Positions 29,012-38,435 are shown, counted from the stretch's first letter. The stretch: DNA of 64,000 nt from Dermatophilaceae bacterium Sec6.4 (GCA_039636865.1 CP144172.1:1364001-1428000), one strand, 5' to 3'. Made by a program: numbers and translations. The notes: a model not told the origin generated them from the letters alone.

Positions 29012-29452
29012 ATGGGTAGCGAGTTCGTACGGTCCAGTGAGTTCCTCGGTCTTGCCCTCATTCTGATCCTGCTGGCTCTTGTCGGTGCTGCCGCTGCGGT
29101 CGTGCTGCGCAACCGCACGATCGGACGGGGGACGACCGCCTACCTGGTGGCCGTGCAACACAACGGGCGCAGCCGCCTGGGTCAGGCACTCGTCTCCACG
29201 ACCGACGTCCGGTGGTTCCTGATGCGCAGCGTGTCGCTTCGGCCGTCGTGTGTGTGGCCGCGCGGTGAGATCGAGCTGGGTCCGCCGCGCCCGCTACCCG
29301 GGGGTGCATCGGCGCATCTGACGGATCCGGTGCAGGTGAGCTGCCGCATCGGGGAACGATATTTCGATATCACCATGAACAACGTGGACTACGCCGCGCT
29401 GCGGTCCTGGTCGGAGTCCTCCCCGCCGGGCGTCCGCGCGGACGTGGCATGA
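29012..29452 (+). CDS. DUF2550 membrane-anchored protein
   Basis: The 146-aa protein has one N-terminal membrane helix (FLGLALILILLALVGAAAAVV) and then a soluble domain with conserved arginine/tryptophan positions (DVRWFLMRSVSLRPSCVWPRGEI). DUF2550 proteins sit just after atpC in many actinobacteria (Rv1312 in M. tuberculosis, from memory). Their function is unknown. It lies 38 bases after atpC, keeping that local order although atpC itself is displaced. Confidence 0.82.
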   Translation: MGSEFVRSSEFLGLALILILLALVGAAAAVVLRNRTIGRGTTAYLVAVQHNGRSRLGQALVSTTDVRWFLMRSVSLRPSCVWPRGEIELGPPRPLPGGASAHLTDPVQVSCRIGERYFDITMNNVDYAALRSWSESSPPGVRADVA

Positions 29453-29462
29453 CGGACGCTGC

Positions 29463-30773
29463 GTGACGCGCGAACCCGACTGGGTGCAGCACGTGGTGTG
29501 GTGGCAGGTCTACCCGCTGGGTGTTGCCGGTGCCGATATCAGCGGCCGGTCGCGGGCGGCAACGCCTGCCCTGGCGCGGATCGGCGACTGGTTGGACTAC
29601 ACCCTCGAACTCGGTGCGTCAGGTGTCGCCCTCGGCCCGATCTTCGAATCCAGCACCCACGGGTACGACACCACCGACTATCTCCGTATAGACGCCCGTC
29701 TGGGTACCGATTCGGACTTCGATGACCTGGTCGCTGCGGCCCATACGCGCGGTCTACGGGTGCTACTGGACGGCGTGTTCAACCACGTGGGTCGCGAGCA
29801 CCACGCGTTCCAGGACGTGCTGGCGCACGGGTCGCGTTCGCCCTACTGCTCGTGGTTCCGACTGAGGTGGCCGGACGGACCCGACGGCCCACCGGAGTAC
29901 GACGATTTCGAAGGCCATTCTCAGCTGGTCGCGCTCGACCACGACTCACCCGAGGTAACCGCGATGGTGACTCGGGTGATGACCCACTGGCTGGACCGGG
30001 GTGTCGACGGGTGGCGGCTGGATGCTGCCTACGCTGTGCCGCCGAAGTTCTGGGCGCAGGTGCTTCCAGTGGTCCGCGAGAAGCATCCCGACGCGTGGAT
30101 TGTCGGGGAGGTGATCCATGGCGACTACGTAGAAGTCGTGCAGGCGTCAGGGATGGATTCGGTCACCCAGTACGAACTGTGGAAGGCGATCTGGAGTTCG
30201 TTGCAGGATGGCAATTTCTACGAACTCGACGCCGCGATGGAGCGTCACAACGCATTCCTGGACGCCTTCGTGCCGCTGACCTTCGTCGGGAATCACGACG
30301 TGACGCGGATTGCCAGCAGGATCAGTGACAGTCGGCACCTGGCCCATGCCGTCGTCGTGCTGTTCACCCTCGGTGGCACTCCGAGCGTCTACTACGGGGA
30401 CGAGCAGGGCTTCCGCGGTGTCAAGCAGGAGCGCGTCGGGGGAGACGACGAGATTCGTCCGGCACTCCCGAGCAGCCCTTCGCAGTTGTCACCGCTCGGT
30501 GAACCGGTGCTGCGGCTGCACCAGGAGCTGATCGGGCTTCGCCGCCGCCACCCGTGGTTGCACACTGCGCACAGCACCGTGGTGCAGCTGTCCAACGAGC
30601 AGCTGATCTACGACGTGAGCGCCGAATCCACCCAGCGACTGCGGGTTGCGTTGAATCTCAGCGATACGACGTACCGGGTGGCGGCCGACGGATTGGCTCT
30701 GCAGGCCGGGGAAGCAGCAGCAACCGGAGCAGATTTCACGCTGGAACCGCATGGCTGGGCTGTGCTGTGCTGA
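29463..30773 (+). CDS. Glycoside hydrolase family 13 alpha-amylase-like enzyme
   Basis: This is a cytoplasmic GH13 enzyme acting on alpha-glucans. The catalytic set is complete: VLLDGVFNHVGREH (region I), nucleophile in GWRLDAAYAVP (region II), acid/base in IVGEVIHGDY (region III) and FVGNHDVTRI (region IV). The C-terminal beta domain ends near residue 436. No signal peptide is seen, so an intracellular role in glucan or maltodextrin turnover fits, in line with the glgE cluster further on. Start is GTG 29463, 10 bases after the DUF2550 stop. The exact specificity is not readable. Confidence 0.88.
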   Translation: MTREPDWVQHVVWWQVYPLGVAGADISGRSRAATPALARIGDWLDYTLELGASGVALGPIFESSTHGYDTTDYLRIDARLGTDSDFDDLVAAAHTRGLRVLLDGVFNHVGREHHAFQDVLAHGSRSPYCSWFRLRWPDGPDGPPEYDDFEGHSQLVALDHDSPEVTAMVTRVMTHWLDRGVDGWRLDAAYAVPPKFWAQVLPVVREKHPDAWIVGEVIHGDYVEVVQASGMDSVTQYELWKAIWSSLQDGNFYELDAAMERHNAFLDAFVPLTFVGNHDVTRIASRISDSRHLAHAVVVLFTLGGTPSVYYGDEQGFRGVKQERVGGDDEIRPALPSSPSQLSPLGEPVLRLHQELIGLRRRHPWLHTAHSTVVQLSNEQLIYDVSAESTQRLRVALNLSDTTYRVAADGLALQAGEAAATGADFTLEPHGWAVLC

Positions 30774-30807
30774 CGCCCGCTTCCAGCGTTCTTGACGCCG
30801 GCGTCGT

Positions 30808-31431
30808 TCATTCGGACTTCTGCTGGCGACCCCCGCCCGGCACCCACTCCACGTCCCCACCATGCGCGATGTTTGCGTGACGGGCGGCCAGGAACAACAG
30901 GTCGGACAGCCGGTTCAGATACCGCGCAGCAAGTGGATTGACCCCGCCGATCTGTTCAGAGCCCGTCGCGGCCTCCTGCGTGCCGTGCTCGGCGATTGCC
31001 GCCCAGGTCGAGCGTTCGGCCCGCCGTGCCATCGTGCGCGCGAGGTGCAGCTGCGCGGCGCCGACCGAACCGCCCGGCAGGATGAACGACCGCAAGGTCT
31101 CGAGGTCTTCGTTGAGCCGGTCGCAGTCCGCCTCCAACTCATCGACCCACTCCGGCAGTACGCGCAACGGCGGGTGCGGGGGATCGGCCACGAGCGGCGT
31201 ACAGAGATCTGCCCCCACGTCGAAGAGGTCGTTCTGGATACGACGCAGCATGGCCTGCATCGCGTCGTCCAGTCCGCCCGTAGCGACGGCGACACCGATG
31301 CACGAGTTGGTCTCGTCGATGTCGGCGTATGCCACGAGTCGCGGGTCGTTCTTCCCGGTGCGACTGAAGTCACCGAGGGAGGTACTGCCGTCGTCGCCGG
31401 TGCGGGTGTAGATCCTGCTGAGGATGACCAT
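30808..31431 (-). CDS. PduO-type cob(I)alamin adenosyltransferase
   Basis: This enzyme converts cob(I)alamin and ATP to adenosylcobalamin, the cofactor of acyl-CoA mutases such as the one at 40017. The 207-aa protein has the PduO ATP-binding N-terminus ILSRIYTRTGDDGSTSLGD (motif around TRTGDDGST), an arginine-rich middle helix (ARTMARRAERS) and the C-terminal YLNRLSDLLFLAARHAN. It is the last gene of a reverse nucS-ggt-adenosyltransferase set (25-base gap after ggt) and converges on the GH13 gene. A comparable gene lies near atpC in mycobacteria (Rv1314c, from memory). Confidence 0.93.
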   Translation of the reverse strand: MVILSRIYTRTGDDGSTSLGDFSRTGKNDPRLVAYADIDETNSCIGVAVATGGLDDAMQAMLRRIQNDLFDVGADLCTPLVADPPHPPLRVLPEWVDELEADCDRLNEDLETLRSFILPGGSVGAAQLHLARTMARRAERSTWAAIAEHGTQEAATGSEQIGGVNPLAARYLNRLSDLLFLAARHANIAHGGDVEWVPGGGRQQKSE

Positions 31432-31456
31432 GACCCGATCCTCTCAGTCGGTCGGT

Positions 31457-32968
31457 TCAACCGATCGCGGTGCCCGCCGCCCGGCGTGGGTCGGCCGCCG
31501 CGAACAGCGTCCCGTCACTGGCCCGGTAGGCGGCCGCCACACCACCGAAATACATTGCGTGAGCAGGGTGTTCAACCGCGTCGCGGCCCCCGAGCTGCGC
31601 CTCTATCTGGGCATCGGGCTCGTACTGCACGACCTCGTGGTCGTCGACGAGCTGAATGTGCAGCCGTGGCGCGTCGATGCCCTCCTGCAGGCCGGCGTCA
31701 TCCAGGCAGTAGCGGCCCATGACCTGCATCAGCGCCGTCGTGATCCGGTCGGCGCCGGGACTGCCGATCGCCAGAAGGCCGCCATCGGTGCTACGGGCGG
31801 TGGTCGGTGCCATGTTCGAGGCGATCCGGGTGCCGGTGGGTAAGGCGTGCAGGCCCAGTCGATTGAGCTCGGGCTCGCCGAGACAGTTGTTCAGCACCAG
31901 ACCGGTGCCTGGCACGGTGACGCCGGATGAATATCCGGCCGAGGAGGTGATCGAGCAGGCGGTGCCACCTGCATCCACCGCCGAGACGTGGACGGTGTCC
32001 CCGCTGGTCGACAGCGCGGCCCGGTCGCCATCAGGCCGGCTGTGCAGCATGTGCAGCCCCGCCGCAGCGAGATCGACGGCGCGGTCCAGGTGTGCTTCCC
32101 GGTAGCGCAGCACCCTGGTCTGCACGTCGATGAGCGCTGCGGGGCTGGTGCCGGATTCGGCGAGCATCCGCAGCATCGTGGTGAGCACGGGGCCCCCGAT
32201 GGAGGGTGGCGGGTTGGTGGCGATGTCCCACCGGCCGAGGCGCGTCCGGTTCGCGGGCCGCGCCACGGCCTGGTACGCCGCGAGGTCGGCGCGCGTGAGC
32301 AGTCCTCCGGTGCGTTGCACGTGATCGGCCACCGCTTCAGCCAGATCGCCGTCGTACAGGCTCGAGAAACCCTGTTGGGCGAGGATTTCCAGGGTGCGGG
32401 CGAGATCGGCGTTCGTCATGGTGTCGCCCAGCCCGACCGGTGAATCGCCGTGGAAGTGGATGGCGCGGGTCACCGGATCGAAGGCGTAGAGCGGGTCGCC
32501 CACGAGACGCAGATAGCTGCCGCTGGCGGACCCGACCGTGAAGCCGTCCCGCGCTGCGCTGATGGCCGGCGCAAGGACATCGGCCCGACTGGCCCGCCCG
32601 AATCTTTCGGTGGCCATTGCGCAGGCCGCGAAGGCTCCCGGTGTCGCGGCCGATCCGGGGCCGGCGAAGACGGTGATGCCACCCGCGTAGTTCAGGAAGA
32701 GCTCGCGGATGCCACCGCCGAACCGGTCTTCGGCCAGCCCTCGGCCGGGCATCTCGCAGTTGCCGTCGATGACGATCGGCGACCCGTCCGACGGCCAGAC
32801 GTTGATGAAGGCGCCACCGAGCGCGCTGACCAGACCCGGTTCGGTGACATAGGCGGTCATCAATGCTGCAATGGCCGCGTCAACCGCGCTACCGCCGGCC
32901 TGCGCTACCTGGACCCCGGCCTGGGTGCTGAGGGCATTCGGCGCCGCGACCGCGATCTGATCGGGCAT
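31457..32968 (-). CDS. Gamma-glutamyltransferase family protein
   Basis: This is an N-terminal nucleophile hydrolase of the gamma-glutamyltranspeptidase family, which acts on gamma-glutamyl amides. About 503 aa; the self-cleavage site and nucleophile are in GDTVHVSAVDAGG (Thr of TVHVSAVD, compare TTHYSVVD in E. coli). Upstream lie the substrate-pocket region GGAFINVW and the ANRTRLGRWDIATNPPPS segment. No signal peptide is visible, unlike periplasmic GGT. ATG 32968 overlaps the nucS stop by one base; a longer frame from 33223 runs inside nucS and is a shadow. Confidence 0.85.
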   Translation of the reverse strand: MPDQIAVAAPNALSTQAGVQVAQAGGSAVDAAIAALMTAYVTEPGLVSALGGAFINVWPSDGSPIVIDGNCEMPGRGLAEDRFGGGIRELFLNYAGGITVFAGPGSAATPGAFAACAMATERFGRASRADVLAPAISAARDGFTVGSASGSYLRLVGDPLYAFDPVTRAIHFHGDSPVGLGDTMTNADLARTLEILAQQGFSSLYDGDLAEAVADHVQRTGGLLTRADLAAYQAVARPANRTRLGRWDIATNPPPSIGGPVLTTMLRMLAESGTSPAALIDVQTRVLRYREAHLDRAVDLAAAGLHMLHSRPDGDRAALSTSGDTVHVSAVDAGGTACSITSSAGYSSGVTVPGTGLVLNNCLGEPELNRLGLHALPTGTRIASNMAPTTARSTDGGLLAIGSPGADRITTALMQVMGRYCLDDAGLQEGIDAPRLHIQLVDDHEVVQYEPDAQIEAQLGGRDAVEHPAHAMYFGGVAAAYRASDGTLFAAADPRRAAGTAIG

Positions 32969-33663
32969 CAGAACAATCTCGTGGTGGTGTCGTCGGCACC
33001 CTTGAGTGCGTCGTAATCCAAGGTCACACAACGGATCCCGCGGTCCTGGGCCAGCACTCGCGCCTGCGGTTTGATCTGCTGGGCCGCGAAAACCCCGGTG
33101 ACGGGCGACAGGTGCGGGTCGCGGTTGAGCAACTCCAGATACCGCGTGAGCTGCTCGACCCCGTCGATGTCCCCGCGCCGCTTGATCTCCACGGCCACCG
33201 TCGCTCCGCCGTTGTCGCGGCACACGATGTCGACCGGACCGATAGCCGTCGGGTACTCGCGGCGGACGAGCGTGTAACCGTCGCCGAGGGTATGGATGTG
33301 CTCGGCGAGCAACGCCTGCAGCTGGGCCTCCACACCGTCCTTGATCAGACCGGGATCGATGCCCAGGTCGTGCGAGGAGTCGTGCAGCACCTCGTAGATC
33401 AACACATGCAACCGGCCGTCAGATTTGGCGTGCTGCACCGACCAGGTCTGCACCACACCGGTTTCGGCCTCGTCCTCGGTGGGCGGCAACTGCGCCATCG
33501 AGCACGGCGGCGACATCCAGTTCAGCGGCTTGTACGACCCGCCGTCGCTGTGGATCAGCACCGATCCGTCGGCCTTGACCATCAGCAGTCTGGTCGCAAG
33601 GGGTAGATGGGCGTTCAATGTTCCGGTGTAGTCCACGCTGCAGCGGGCAATGACGACGCGCAC
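32968..33663 (-). CDS. nucS: Mismatch-specific endonuclease NucS (EndoMS)
   Basis: NucS cuts both strands at mismatches and is the core of the non-canonical mismatch repair of actinobacteria, which lack MutS/MutL. The 231-aa protein matches the mycobacterial one along its length ([35 protein letters not shown]). The nuclease residues are in [10 protein letters not shown] (D145) and VAVEIKRRG (E159, K161). The final RLF is the beta-clamp-binding tail. A TAGGCT box (33671-33676, reverse) lies 7 bases before the GTG, the leaderless pattern. Confidence 0.96.
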   Translation of the reverse strand: MRVVIARCSVDYTGTLNAHLPLATRLLMVKADGSVLIHSDGGSYKPLNWMSPPCSMAQLPPTEDEAETGVVQTWSVQHAKSDGRLHVLIYEVLHDSSHDLGIDPGLIKDGVEAQLQALLAEHIHTLGDGYTLVRREYPTAIGPVDIVCRDNGGATVAVEIKRRGDIDGVEQLTRYLELLNRDPHLSPVTGVFAAQQIKPQARVLAQDRGIRCVTLDYDALKGADDTTTRLF

Positions 33664-33819
33664 GACCGGAAGCCTAGTGCGGTGCGTGCAAAGGTTGCTG
33701 GGCGGTCGCTCCGCGGCCGATCAGCAGCTTTGCCCACATCCGCACCGCGTTACTTCTAATTCACTGCACCAGTGGCACGCCGAGGTTTGGGGGATCGCGG
33801 TTTCTGGGAGACTGGCGGG

Positions 33820-35409
33820 ATGACGGGCGAGATCGAAAAAGTAGGCGTTATCGGACTCGGCACGATGGGTGCCGGCATCGTGGAGGTGTTCGCGCGAGCC
33901 GGGCTCGATGTCGTGGGCGTCGACGGCACGCCCGAGTTGGCGCAGCGCGGACGCGGCTTTCTGGAGGCCTCCACCGGCAGAGCGGTGACCCGGGGGCGGC
34001 TGTCCGAGCAGGATCAGCGCCAGATTCTGGACCGGGTGACCTGGACCGACAGCTACGACGCGCTTGCCGAATGCGATCTGGTGATCGAGGCGGTGCCGGA
34101 GCGAATGGACCTCAAATCAGCCATCTTCGAGGCTCTGGATGGTGTGGTACGACCTGACGCGGTCCTCGCCACCAACACCTCCAGTCTGTCCCTGACCGCC
34201 ATCGCGGCCCCGACGGCGCACCCCGAGCGGGTGATCGGCATGCACTTCTTCAACCCGGCGCCGGTGCTCAAACTCGTCGAGGTCATCACGACGGTGCTGA
34301 GCGACCAGGGCGTCGTCGCGCGGGTACACAGCCTGGCGCAGCGGCTCGGTAAGGAACCGGTCGTGGTGCGGGACCGGGCCGGGTTTGTGGCCAACGCCCT
34401 GCTGATCACCTACCTGGCACGCGCCATCGCCACCTACGAGACCGGTCACGTGAGCCGCGAAGACCTCGACGCGGCCGGCCGGATCGGTGTCGGATTTCCG
34501 ATGGGGCCGCTCACCCTGTCGGATCTGATCGGGCTCGATGTCGTGAAGGAAGTCTGCGACGTCCTGTACGCCGCAACTCATGATCCGTCCGCCGCGCCGC
34601 CCGCCCTGCTGACCCAACTGGTGGCTGCAGGTCGGCTGGGCCGCAAGACCGGATCAGGCTTCTACAGCTATGAGCGACCGGGATCGGGTGTCGTCACAGA
34701 CCTGCCCGAGCCTCTCGATGCGCAACCGGCGCAGAGCGTCGTGGTGATCGGGGATTCCGCCCGGGCCTCCGAATTGGCCGATCGCATCGGCGCCGGTGGG
34801 GCCTCATCGGTGGAGTGGGTCAGCACCTCGGGTGCGCGAGACTCGCTCGCCGGGCTGGAGGTGGTGATGCTCGCCGGCGACAGCAGCGCCGAGTGGATCC
34901 GCGATCTGGTCGCGACAATGCAACCCGGCGCGGTGCTCGCGATTGCCTCCCGTGGATCGGCGGGCACGGTGCCGGTCGTACCCGACGGAGTCACGATGGT
35001 CGCCGTCCGCACACACCCGGCAACACGTGGTGGTGAGCTGGCAGAGATCCTCAGTTCCCGCCGCGACGCGTCCGTGGTGACGCTGCGCGCGACGCTCACC
35101 GCCACCGGATTCACCGTGGTCAGTGGACGCCTGCGAGCGGGAGGCGTCGTCGATGCGTTGCTCTACCCGCACCTCAACGACGCGGTGCGGATGCTCGACT
35201 CGGGGTACGCCACCGCGGGTGATATCGACACCGCGATGATTGCCGGATGCGGATATCCCGAAGGGCTGCTCGCGATGGTCGACCGTCTCGGAGCAGCACA
35301 GGTGGCCGCCGTTCTGACCGCGATGCGTGACGAGAGCGGTGAGGCTGCGCTGACCCCCTCCGTCCTGCTGCGCGAGCACGCCGCCTCTGGCGCACCACTC
35401 CTCGGCTGA
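33820..35409 (+). CDS. 3-hydroxyacyl-CoA dehydrogenase, long form
   Basis: This NAD-dependent enzyme oxidises 3-hydroxyacyl-CoA to 3-ketoacyl-CoA, probably 3-hydroxybutyryl-CoA given the thiolase nearby. Residues about 5-185 form the NAD domain (VGVIGLGTMGAGIVEVFARAG, then the ATNTSSLSLTAIAAP catalytic segment and GMHFFNPAPVLKLVE). Residues 186-285 form the first C-terminal helical domain (GFVANALL, GRIGVGFPMGPLTLSDLIGLD). A degenerate middle part (about 300-440) precedes a second helical domain (HLNDAVRMLDSGYATAGDIDTAM). ATG 33820 is chosen because the NAD domain starts there; GTG 33772 would add 16 unrelated residues. Confidence 0.9.
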   Translation: MTGEIEKVGVIGLGTMGAGIVEVFARAGLDVVGVDGTPELAQRGRGFLEASTGRAVTRGRLSEQDQRQILDRVTWTDSYDALAECDLVIEAVPERMDLKSAIFEALDGVVRPDAVLATNTSSLSLTAIAAPTAHPERVIGMHFFNPAPVLKLVEVITTVLSDQGVVARVHSLAQRLGKEPVVVRDRAGFVANALLITYLARAIATYETGHVSREDLDAAGRIGVGFPMGPLTLSDLIGLDVVKEVCDVLYAATHDPSAAPPALLTQLVAAGRLGRKTGSGFYSYERPGSGVVTDLPEPLDAQPAQSVVVIGDSARASELADRIGAGGASSVEWVSTSGARDSLAGLEVVMLAGDSSAEWIRDLVATMQPGAVLAIASRGSAGTVPVVPDGVTMVAVRTHPATRGGELAEILSSRRDASVVTLRATLTATGFTVVSGRLRAGGVVDALLYPHLNDAVRMLDSGYATAGDIDTAMIAGCGYPEGLLAMVDRLGAAQVAAVLTAMRDESGEAALTPSVLLREHAASGAPLLG

Positions 35410-35413
35410 CCCG

Positions 35414-35725
35414 GTGCCTCGCCGACCGCGTCCGCCGCGTCGCAAACCACCGGCCGACGGCGAATTCGACATCTCCCGGGTGCTGGAAACCGGAATGCGC
35501 CGCGAGCAGTATGCCGGCGGTGCATGGATGGTGCGACCGGTCCGGGGTAACGGCAACGGGCGGGTCTACACCTGTCCCGGGTGCAGTCAGCAGCTGTCAG
35601 CAGCGCTCGGGCACGTCGTCGTCTGGCCCGACGACGGGCTGGGCGACATCAGCGACCGGCGGCACTGGCACACCGGATGCTGGACCGCCCGGGACCGCCG
35701 TCGGCCCGGCGGATCGTGGCGGTAA
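35414..35725 (+). CDS. Small conserved hypothetical protein with a CxxC motif
   Basis: The 103-aa protein has a basic, proline-rich start (MPRRPRPPRRKPPADGEF). A core follows with CPGCSQ, then HVVVWP and HWHTGCW, which looks like a small zinc-binding fold (CxxC...H...C). It starts 4 bases after the dehydrogenase stop, so co-transcription is likely. I recall similar short proteins in actinobacteria that are often labelled ATP/GTP-binding without evidence. Function unknown. Confidence 0.7.
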   Translation: MPRRPRPPRRKPPADGEFDISRVLETGMRREQYAGGAWMVRPVRGNGNGRVYTCPGCSQQLSAALGHVVVWPDDGLGDISDRRHWHTGCWTARDRRRPGGSWR

Positions 35726-35777
35726 CGCGCTTTCTCAGAAGTTGTATGAACCAGCGCGCTCGATGGAGCGCGCTCGT

Positions 35778-36227
35778 TCAGACAACTTCAGCGGGTTGGA
35801 CCAGCTCGACCAGCACGCCGCCCGCGTCCTTGGGGTGCACGAAGTTGACCCTGCTGTCCGCAGTTCCGCGGCGCGGCTCGTCGAACAGCAGACGCAGCCC
35901 GCGCTCGCGCAACGTCGCGCTGACGGCCTCGATGTCGCTCACCCGGTAGGCGACCTGTTGCAGACCCGGCCCGGAGCGATCGAGGAACTTCGCGATCGTC
36001 GATTCCGGGCCAGTGGGTGCCAGGAGCTGGATCTGCGCCCCCGAGTCGCTGCCCTCGGCGCCTGCGCGCAGCATGGCTTCATCGACGCCCTGCTCATCGT
36101 TGGTCTCCCGGTGCACGACCTGCATACCAAAAGTCGCCCGGTAGAAGTCGATGGCAGCGTCCAGATCGGGCACGGCGATGCCCACGTGGTCGACAGCGGT
36201 GAACAGATGGGTCGGCAGGCTCGGCAT
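35778..36227 (-). CDS. mce: Methylmalonyl-CoA epimerase
   Basis: This enzyme interconverts (S)- and (R)-methylmalonyl-CoA in propionate metabolism. The 149-aa VOC-fold protein begins FTAVDHVGIAVPDLDAAIDFYRATFG, with the metal histidine in DHVGIAVPD. It has the second half-repeat from GLQQVAYRVSDIEAV (histidine replaced by Q-V-A-Y at one position), KFLDRSGPGLQQ and FVHPKDAGGVLVELVQP. A TAGCCT box lies 7 bases upstream, overlapping the -10 of the divergent thiolase gene. The mutase for this substrate is not in the window. Confidence 0.88.
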   Translation of the reverse strand: MPSLPTHLFTAVDHVGIAVPDLDAAIDFYRATFGMQVVHRETNDEQGVDEAMLRAGAEGSDSGAQIQLLAPTGPESTIAKFLDRSGPGLQQVAYRVSDIEAVSATLRERGLRLLFDEPRRGTADSRVNFVHPKDAGGVLVELVQPAEVV

Positions 36228-36234
36228 AGCCGCA

Positions 36235-36244
36235 AGGCTAAGGT
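36235..36244. promoter_or_regulatory. Shared bidirectional -10 element between mce and the thiolase gene
   Basis: AGGCTAAGGT contains TAGCCT on the reverse strand (36240 to 36235), 7 bases from the mce ATG, and TAAGGT on the forward strand (36239-36244), 6 bases from the thiolase ATG at 36251. Both use the same TA step at 36239-36240. Both mRNAs would be leaderless or nearly so. Confidence 0.6.
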
Positions 36245-36250
36245 GAATTT

Positions 36251-37462
36251 ATGGGTAATGACGTAGATACCGACCGCACCCCCGTCCTCGTTGCCGGCGC
36301 TCGGACGCCGATGGGCAAGCTGATGGGCGGGCTCAAAGACCTCTCCGGCGCAGACCTGGGCGGCTTCGCCATCAAGGGCGCGCTGCAGAAGGCGGGCATC
36401 AGCCCAGACCAGGTCGATTACGTGATCATGGGCCAGGTGCTCACTGCGGGCGCCGGTCAGATTCCGGCCCGTCAGGCCGCGGCCAAGGGTGGCATCCCGA
36501 TGAATGTGCCCGCCCTCACCATCAACAAGGTCTGCCTCTCAGGAATCGATGCCATTGCGCTTGCGGCGCAGCTGATCCGGGCGGGCGAGTTCGACGTCGT
36601 CGTGGCCGGTGGCCAGGAATCGATGTCGCAGGCACCGCATCTGCTGCCCGGCAGCCGCGCGGGATTCAAGTACGGCGACGTGACGATGCGTGACCACATG
36701 GCATACGACGGTCTGTGGGATGCCTTCACCGACCAGGCGATGGGCGGCCTGACCGAAGACGCCAATACCGCCGATCAGGAATTCAGCCGCCAGGAGCAGG
36801 ACGCCTTCGGTGCCCGCAGCCACCAGCGCGCGGCACTCGCCTGGAAGAACGGTCTCTTCGACGACGAGGTCGTCAGCGTGATGATCCCGCAGCGCAAGGG
36901 CGATCCGATCGAGTACCGCAACGACGAGGGCATCCGCCCCGACACGACCACCGAATCGCTGGGGAAGCTTCGCCCGGCATTCCGCAAGGACGGCACAATC
37001 ACCGCCGGTTCGGCATCCCCGATCTCCGACGGAGCCTGTGCGGTGGTCGTGATGAGCGCCGCGAAGGCGGCCGAACTGGGCGTCACCCCGCTCGCCGAGA
37101 TCGGTGCGCACGCCGTGGTCGCTGGACCCGACTCCAGTCTGCAGTCCCAGCCCGCGAACGCCATCGCAAAGGCCTGCGCCAAGGCGGGCCTGGATCCCAC
37201 CGACCTGGACCTCGTCGAGATCAACGAGGCGTTCGCAGCAGTTGGGCTCGCCTCCACCAAACAGCTCGGGCTCGATCCCGAAAAGGTCAATGTCAACGGC
37301 GGCGCCATCGCGATGGGCCACCCGATCGGGATGTCGGGCGCGCGCATCACGTTGCACCTGGCCCTGGAGTTGGCACGGCGCGGCGGTGGTACCGGTGTCG
37401 CGGCGCTGTGCGGCGGCGGCGGGCAGGGCGACGCGTTGATCGTGCGCGTGCCGAAGGTCTGA
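36251..37462 (+). CDS. Acetyl-CoA acetyltransferase (thiolase)
   Basis: This thiolase condenses two acetyl-CoA or cleaves acetoacetyl-CoA. At 403 aa it has the acylated cysteine in [18 protein letters not shown] (C95), the [11 protein letters not shown] segment, the [10 protein letters not shown] histidine and the second cysteine in [10 protein letters not shown]. It corresponds in position to mycobacterial fadA4 (from memory). Together with the dehydrogenase at 33820 it suggests acetoacetyl/hydroxybutyryl-CoA flux. It is divergent from mce with start codons 24 bases apart, and meaB follows 13 bases downstream. Confidence 0.94.
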   Translation: MGNDVDTDRTPVLVAGARTPMGKLMGGLKDLSGADLGGFAIKGALQKAGISPDQVDYVIMGQVLTAGAGQIPARQAAAKGGIPMNVPALTINKVCLSGIDAIALAAQLIRAGEFDVVVAGGQESMSQAPHLLPGSRAGFKYGDVTMRDHMAYDGLWDAFTDQAMGGLTEDANTADQEFSRQEQDAFGARSHQRAALAWKNGLFDDEVVSVMIPQRKGDPIEYRNDEGIRPDTTTESLGKLRPAFRKDGTITAGSASPISDGACAVVVMSAAKAAELGVTPLAEIGAHAVVAGPDSSLQSQPANAIAKACAKAGLDPTDLDLVEINEAFAAVGLASTKQLGLDPEKVNVNGGAIAMGHPIGMSGARITLHLALELARRGGGTGVAALCGGGGQGDALIVRVPKV

Positions 37463-37475
37463 GGGGCCGTTGTCG

Positions 37476-38435
37476 ATGCGGTCCCGCACGGTTGACGTAC
37501 CGGCCCTGGTCGAGGCGGCGCGCGAGGGTTCGCCGCGGGCGGTCGCCCGGCTGATCACGCTCGTGGAGAACGCCGACCCGAGGCTGCGCGAGGTCATGGC
37601 TGCTCTGGCGCCGCATACCGGCAACGCGTGGATCATCGGGCTGACCGGTAGCCCGGGGGTCGGCAAATCCACGACCACCAACACCTTGGTCGCAGCGTTC
37701 CGCGAGCGGGGCAAGCGGGTCGGTGTGCTGGCAGTCGACCCCAGTTCGCCATTCTCCGGCGGCGCCCTGCTCGGCGACCGGATTCGACTGCTCGATCACG
37801 CGCTCGACCCGCAGGTCTACACCCGCTCGATGGCCAGTCGGGGCCACTTGGGCGGGCTGTCCTTCGCTGCGCCGCAAGCTCTTCGGGTTCTGGACGCGGC
37901 GGGGTGCGACGTAATTTTCCTGGAGACCGTAGGTGTCGGGCAGAGCGAGGTCGAGGTCGCTGCGCTCGCCGATACGACAGTCGTGCTGCTGGCGCCGGGA
38001 ATGGGTGACGGTATTCAGGCCGCGAAGGCCGGCATCCTGGAGATCGGCGATGTCTTCGTGGTCAACAAGGCCGACCGGGACGGCGCGAATATCACCGTCC
38101 GGGATCTGCACGGGATGATCAGCCTCGGCGATCGCACGCAACCCGGACTCTGGCGCCCGCCGGTGGAGAAACTGGTCGCCGAGCGCGGCGAAGGCCGCGA
38201 TGAGGTGATGGCTGCCCTGGACAAGCACCATGACTGGTTGATCGAGCATGACGAGCTGCGTTCACGGCGGGTCACCCGCGCCGAGGGCGAGATCGCCGCA
38301 ATTGCCGTGCGGACGCTGCGGGCCAGGATGTCGGACCCGCACCGCGGTGAGAACCTGGCCGACCTCGCGGAACAGGTCGTCGACGGCCGGACCGATCCGT
38401 ACGCTGCAGCCGATGAGTTGGTGCAGGCGCTGTGA
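37476..38435 (+). CDS. meaB: MeaB/ArgK-type GTPase, chaperone of B12-dependent acyl-CoA mutase
   Basis: MeaB proteins use GTP to gate cofactor loading and protect adenosylcobalamin-dependent acyl-CoA mutases. The 319-aa G3E-family protein has the P-loop TGSPGVGKSTTTN, DPSSPFSGGALLGDRIR, the switch region FLETVGVGQSEVEV and the guanine motif VVNKADRDGA. ATG 37476 is chosen with GAGGGG (37461-37466) 9 bases upstream; TTG 37470 is an alternative. Its partner is probably the mutase at 40017. The stop overlaps the next gene's start (GTGA). Confidence 0.93.
   Translation: MRSRTVDVPALVEAAREGSPRAVARLITLVENADPRLREVMAALAPHTGNAWIIGLTGSPGVGKSTTTNTLVAAFRERGKRVGVLAVDPSSPFSGGALLGDRIRLLDHALDPQVYTRSMASRGHLGGLSFAAPQALRVLDAAGCDVIFLETVGVGQSEVEVAALADTTVVLLAPGMGDGIQAAKAGILEIGDVFVVNKADRDGANITVRDLHGMISLGDRTQPGLWRPPVEKLVAERGEGRDEVMAALDKHHDWLIEHDELRSRRVTRAEGEIAAIAVRTLRARMSDPHRGENLADLAEQVVDGRTDPYAAADELVQAL

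Noticed and set aside
30794..30805. Perfect palindrome GACGCCGGCGTC between the GH13 and adenosyltransferase genes as a terminator
   Set aside because: It has no loop and no T tract; GC-rich palindromes of this size are expected by chance in such DNA.
32968..33223. Longer gamma-glutamyltransferase reading beginning at 33223 on the reverse strand
   Set aside because: The extra 85 residues lie inside nucS in another frame and are arginine/glycine-rich noise. The real start overlaps the nucS stop at 32968.
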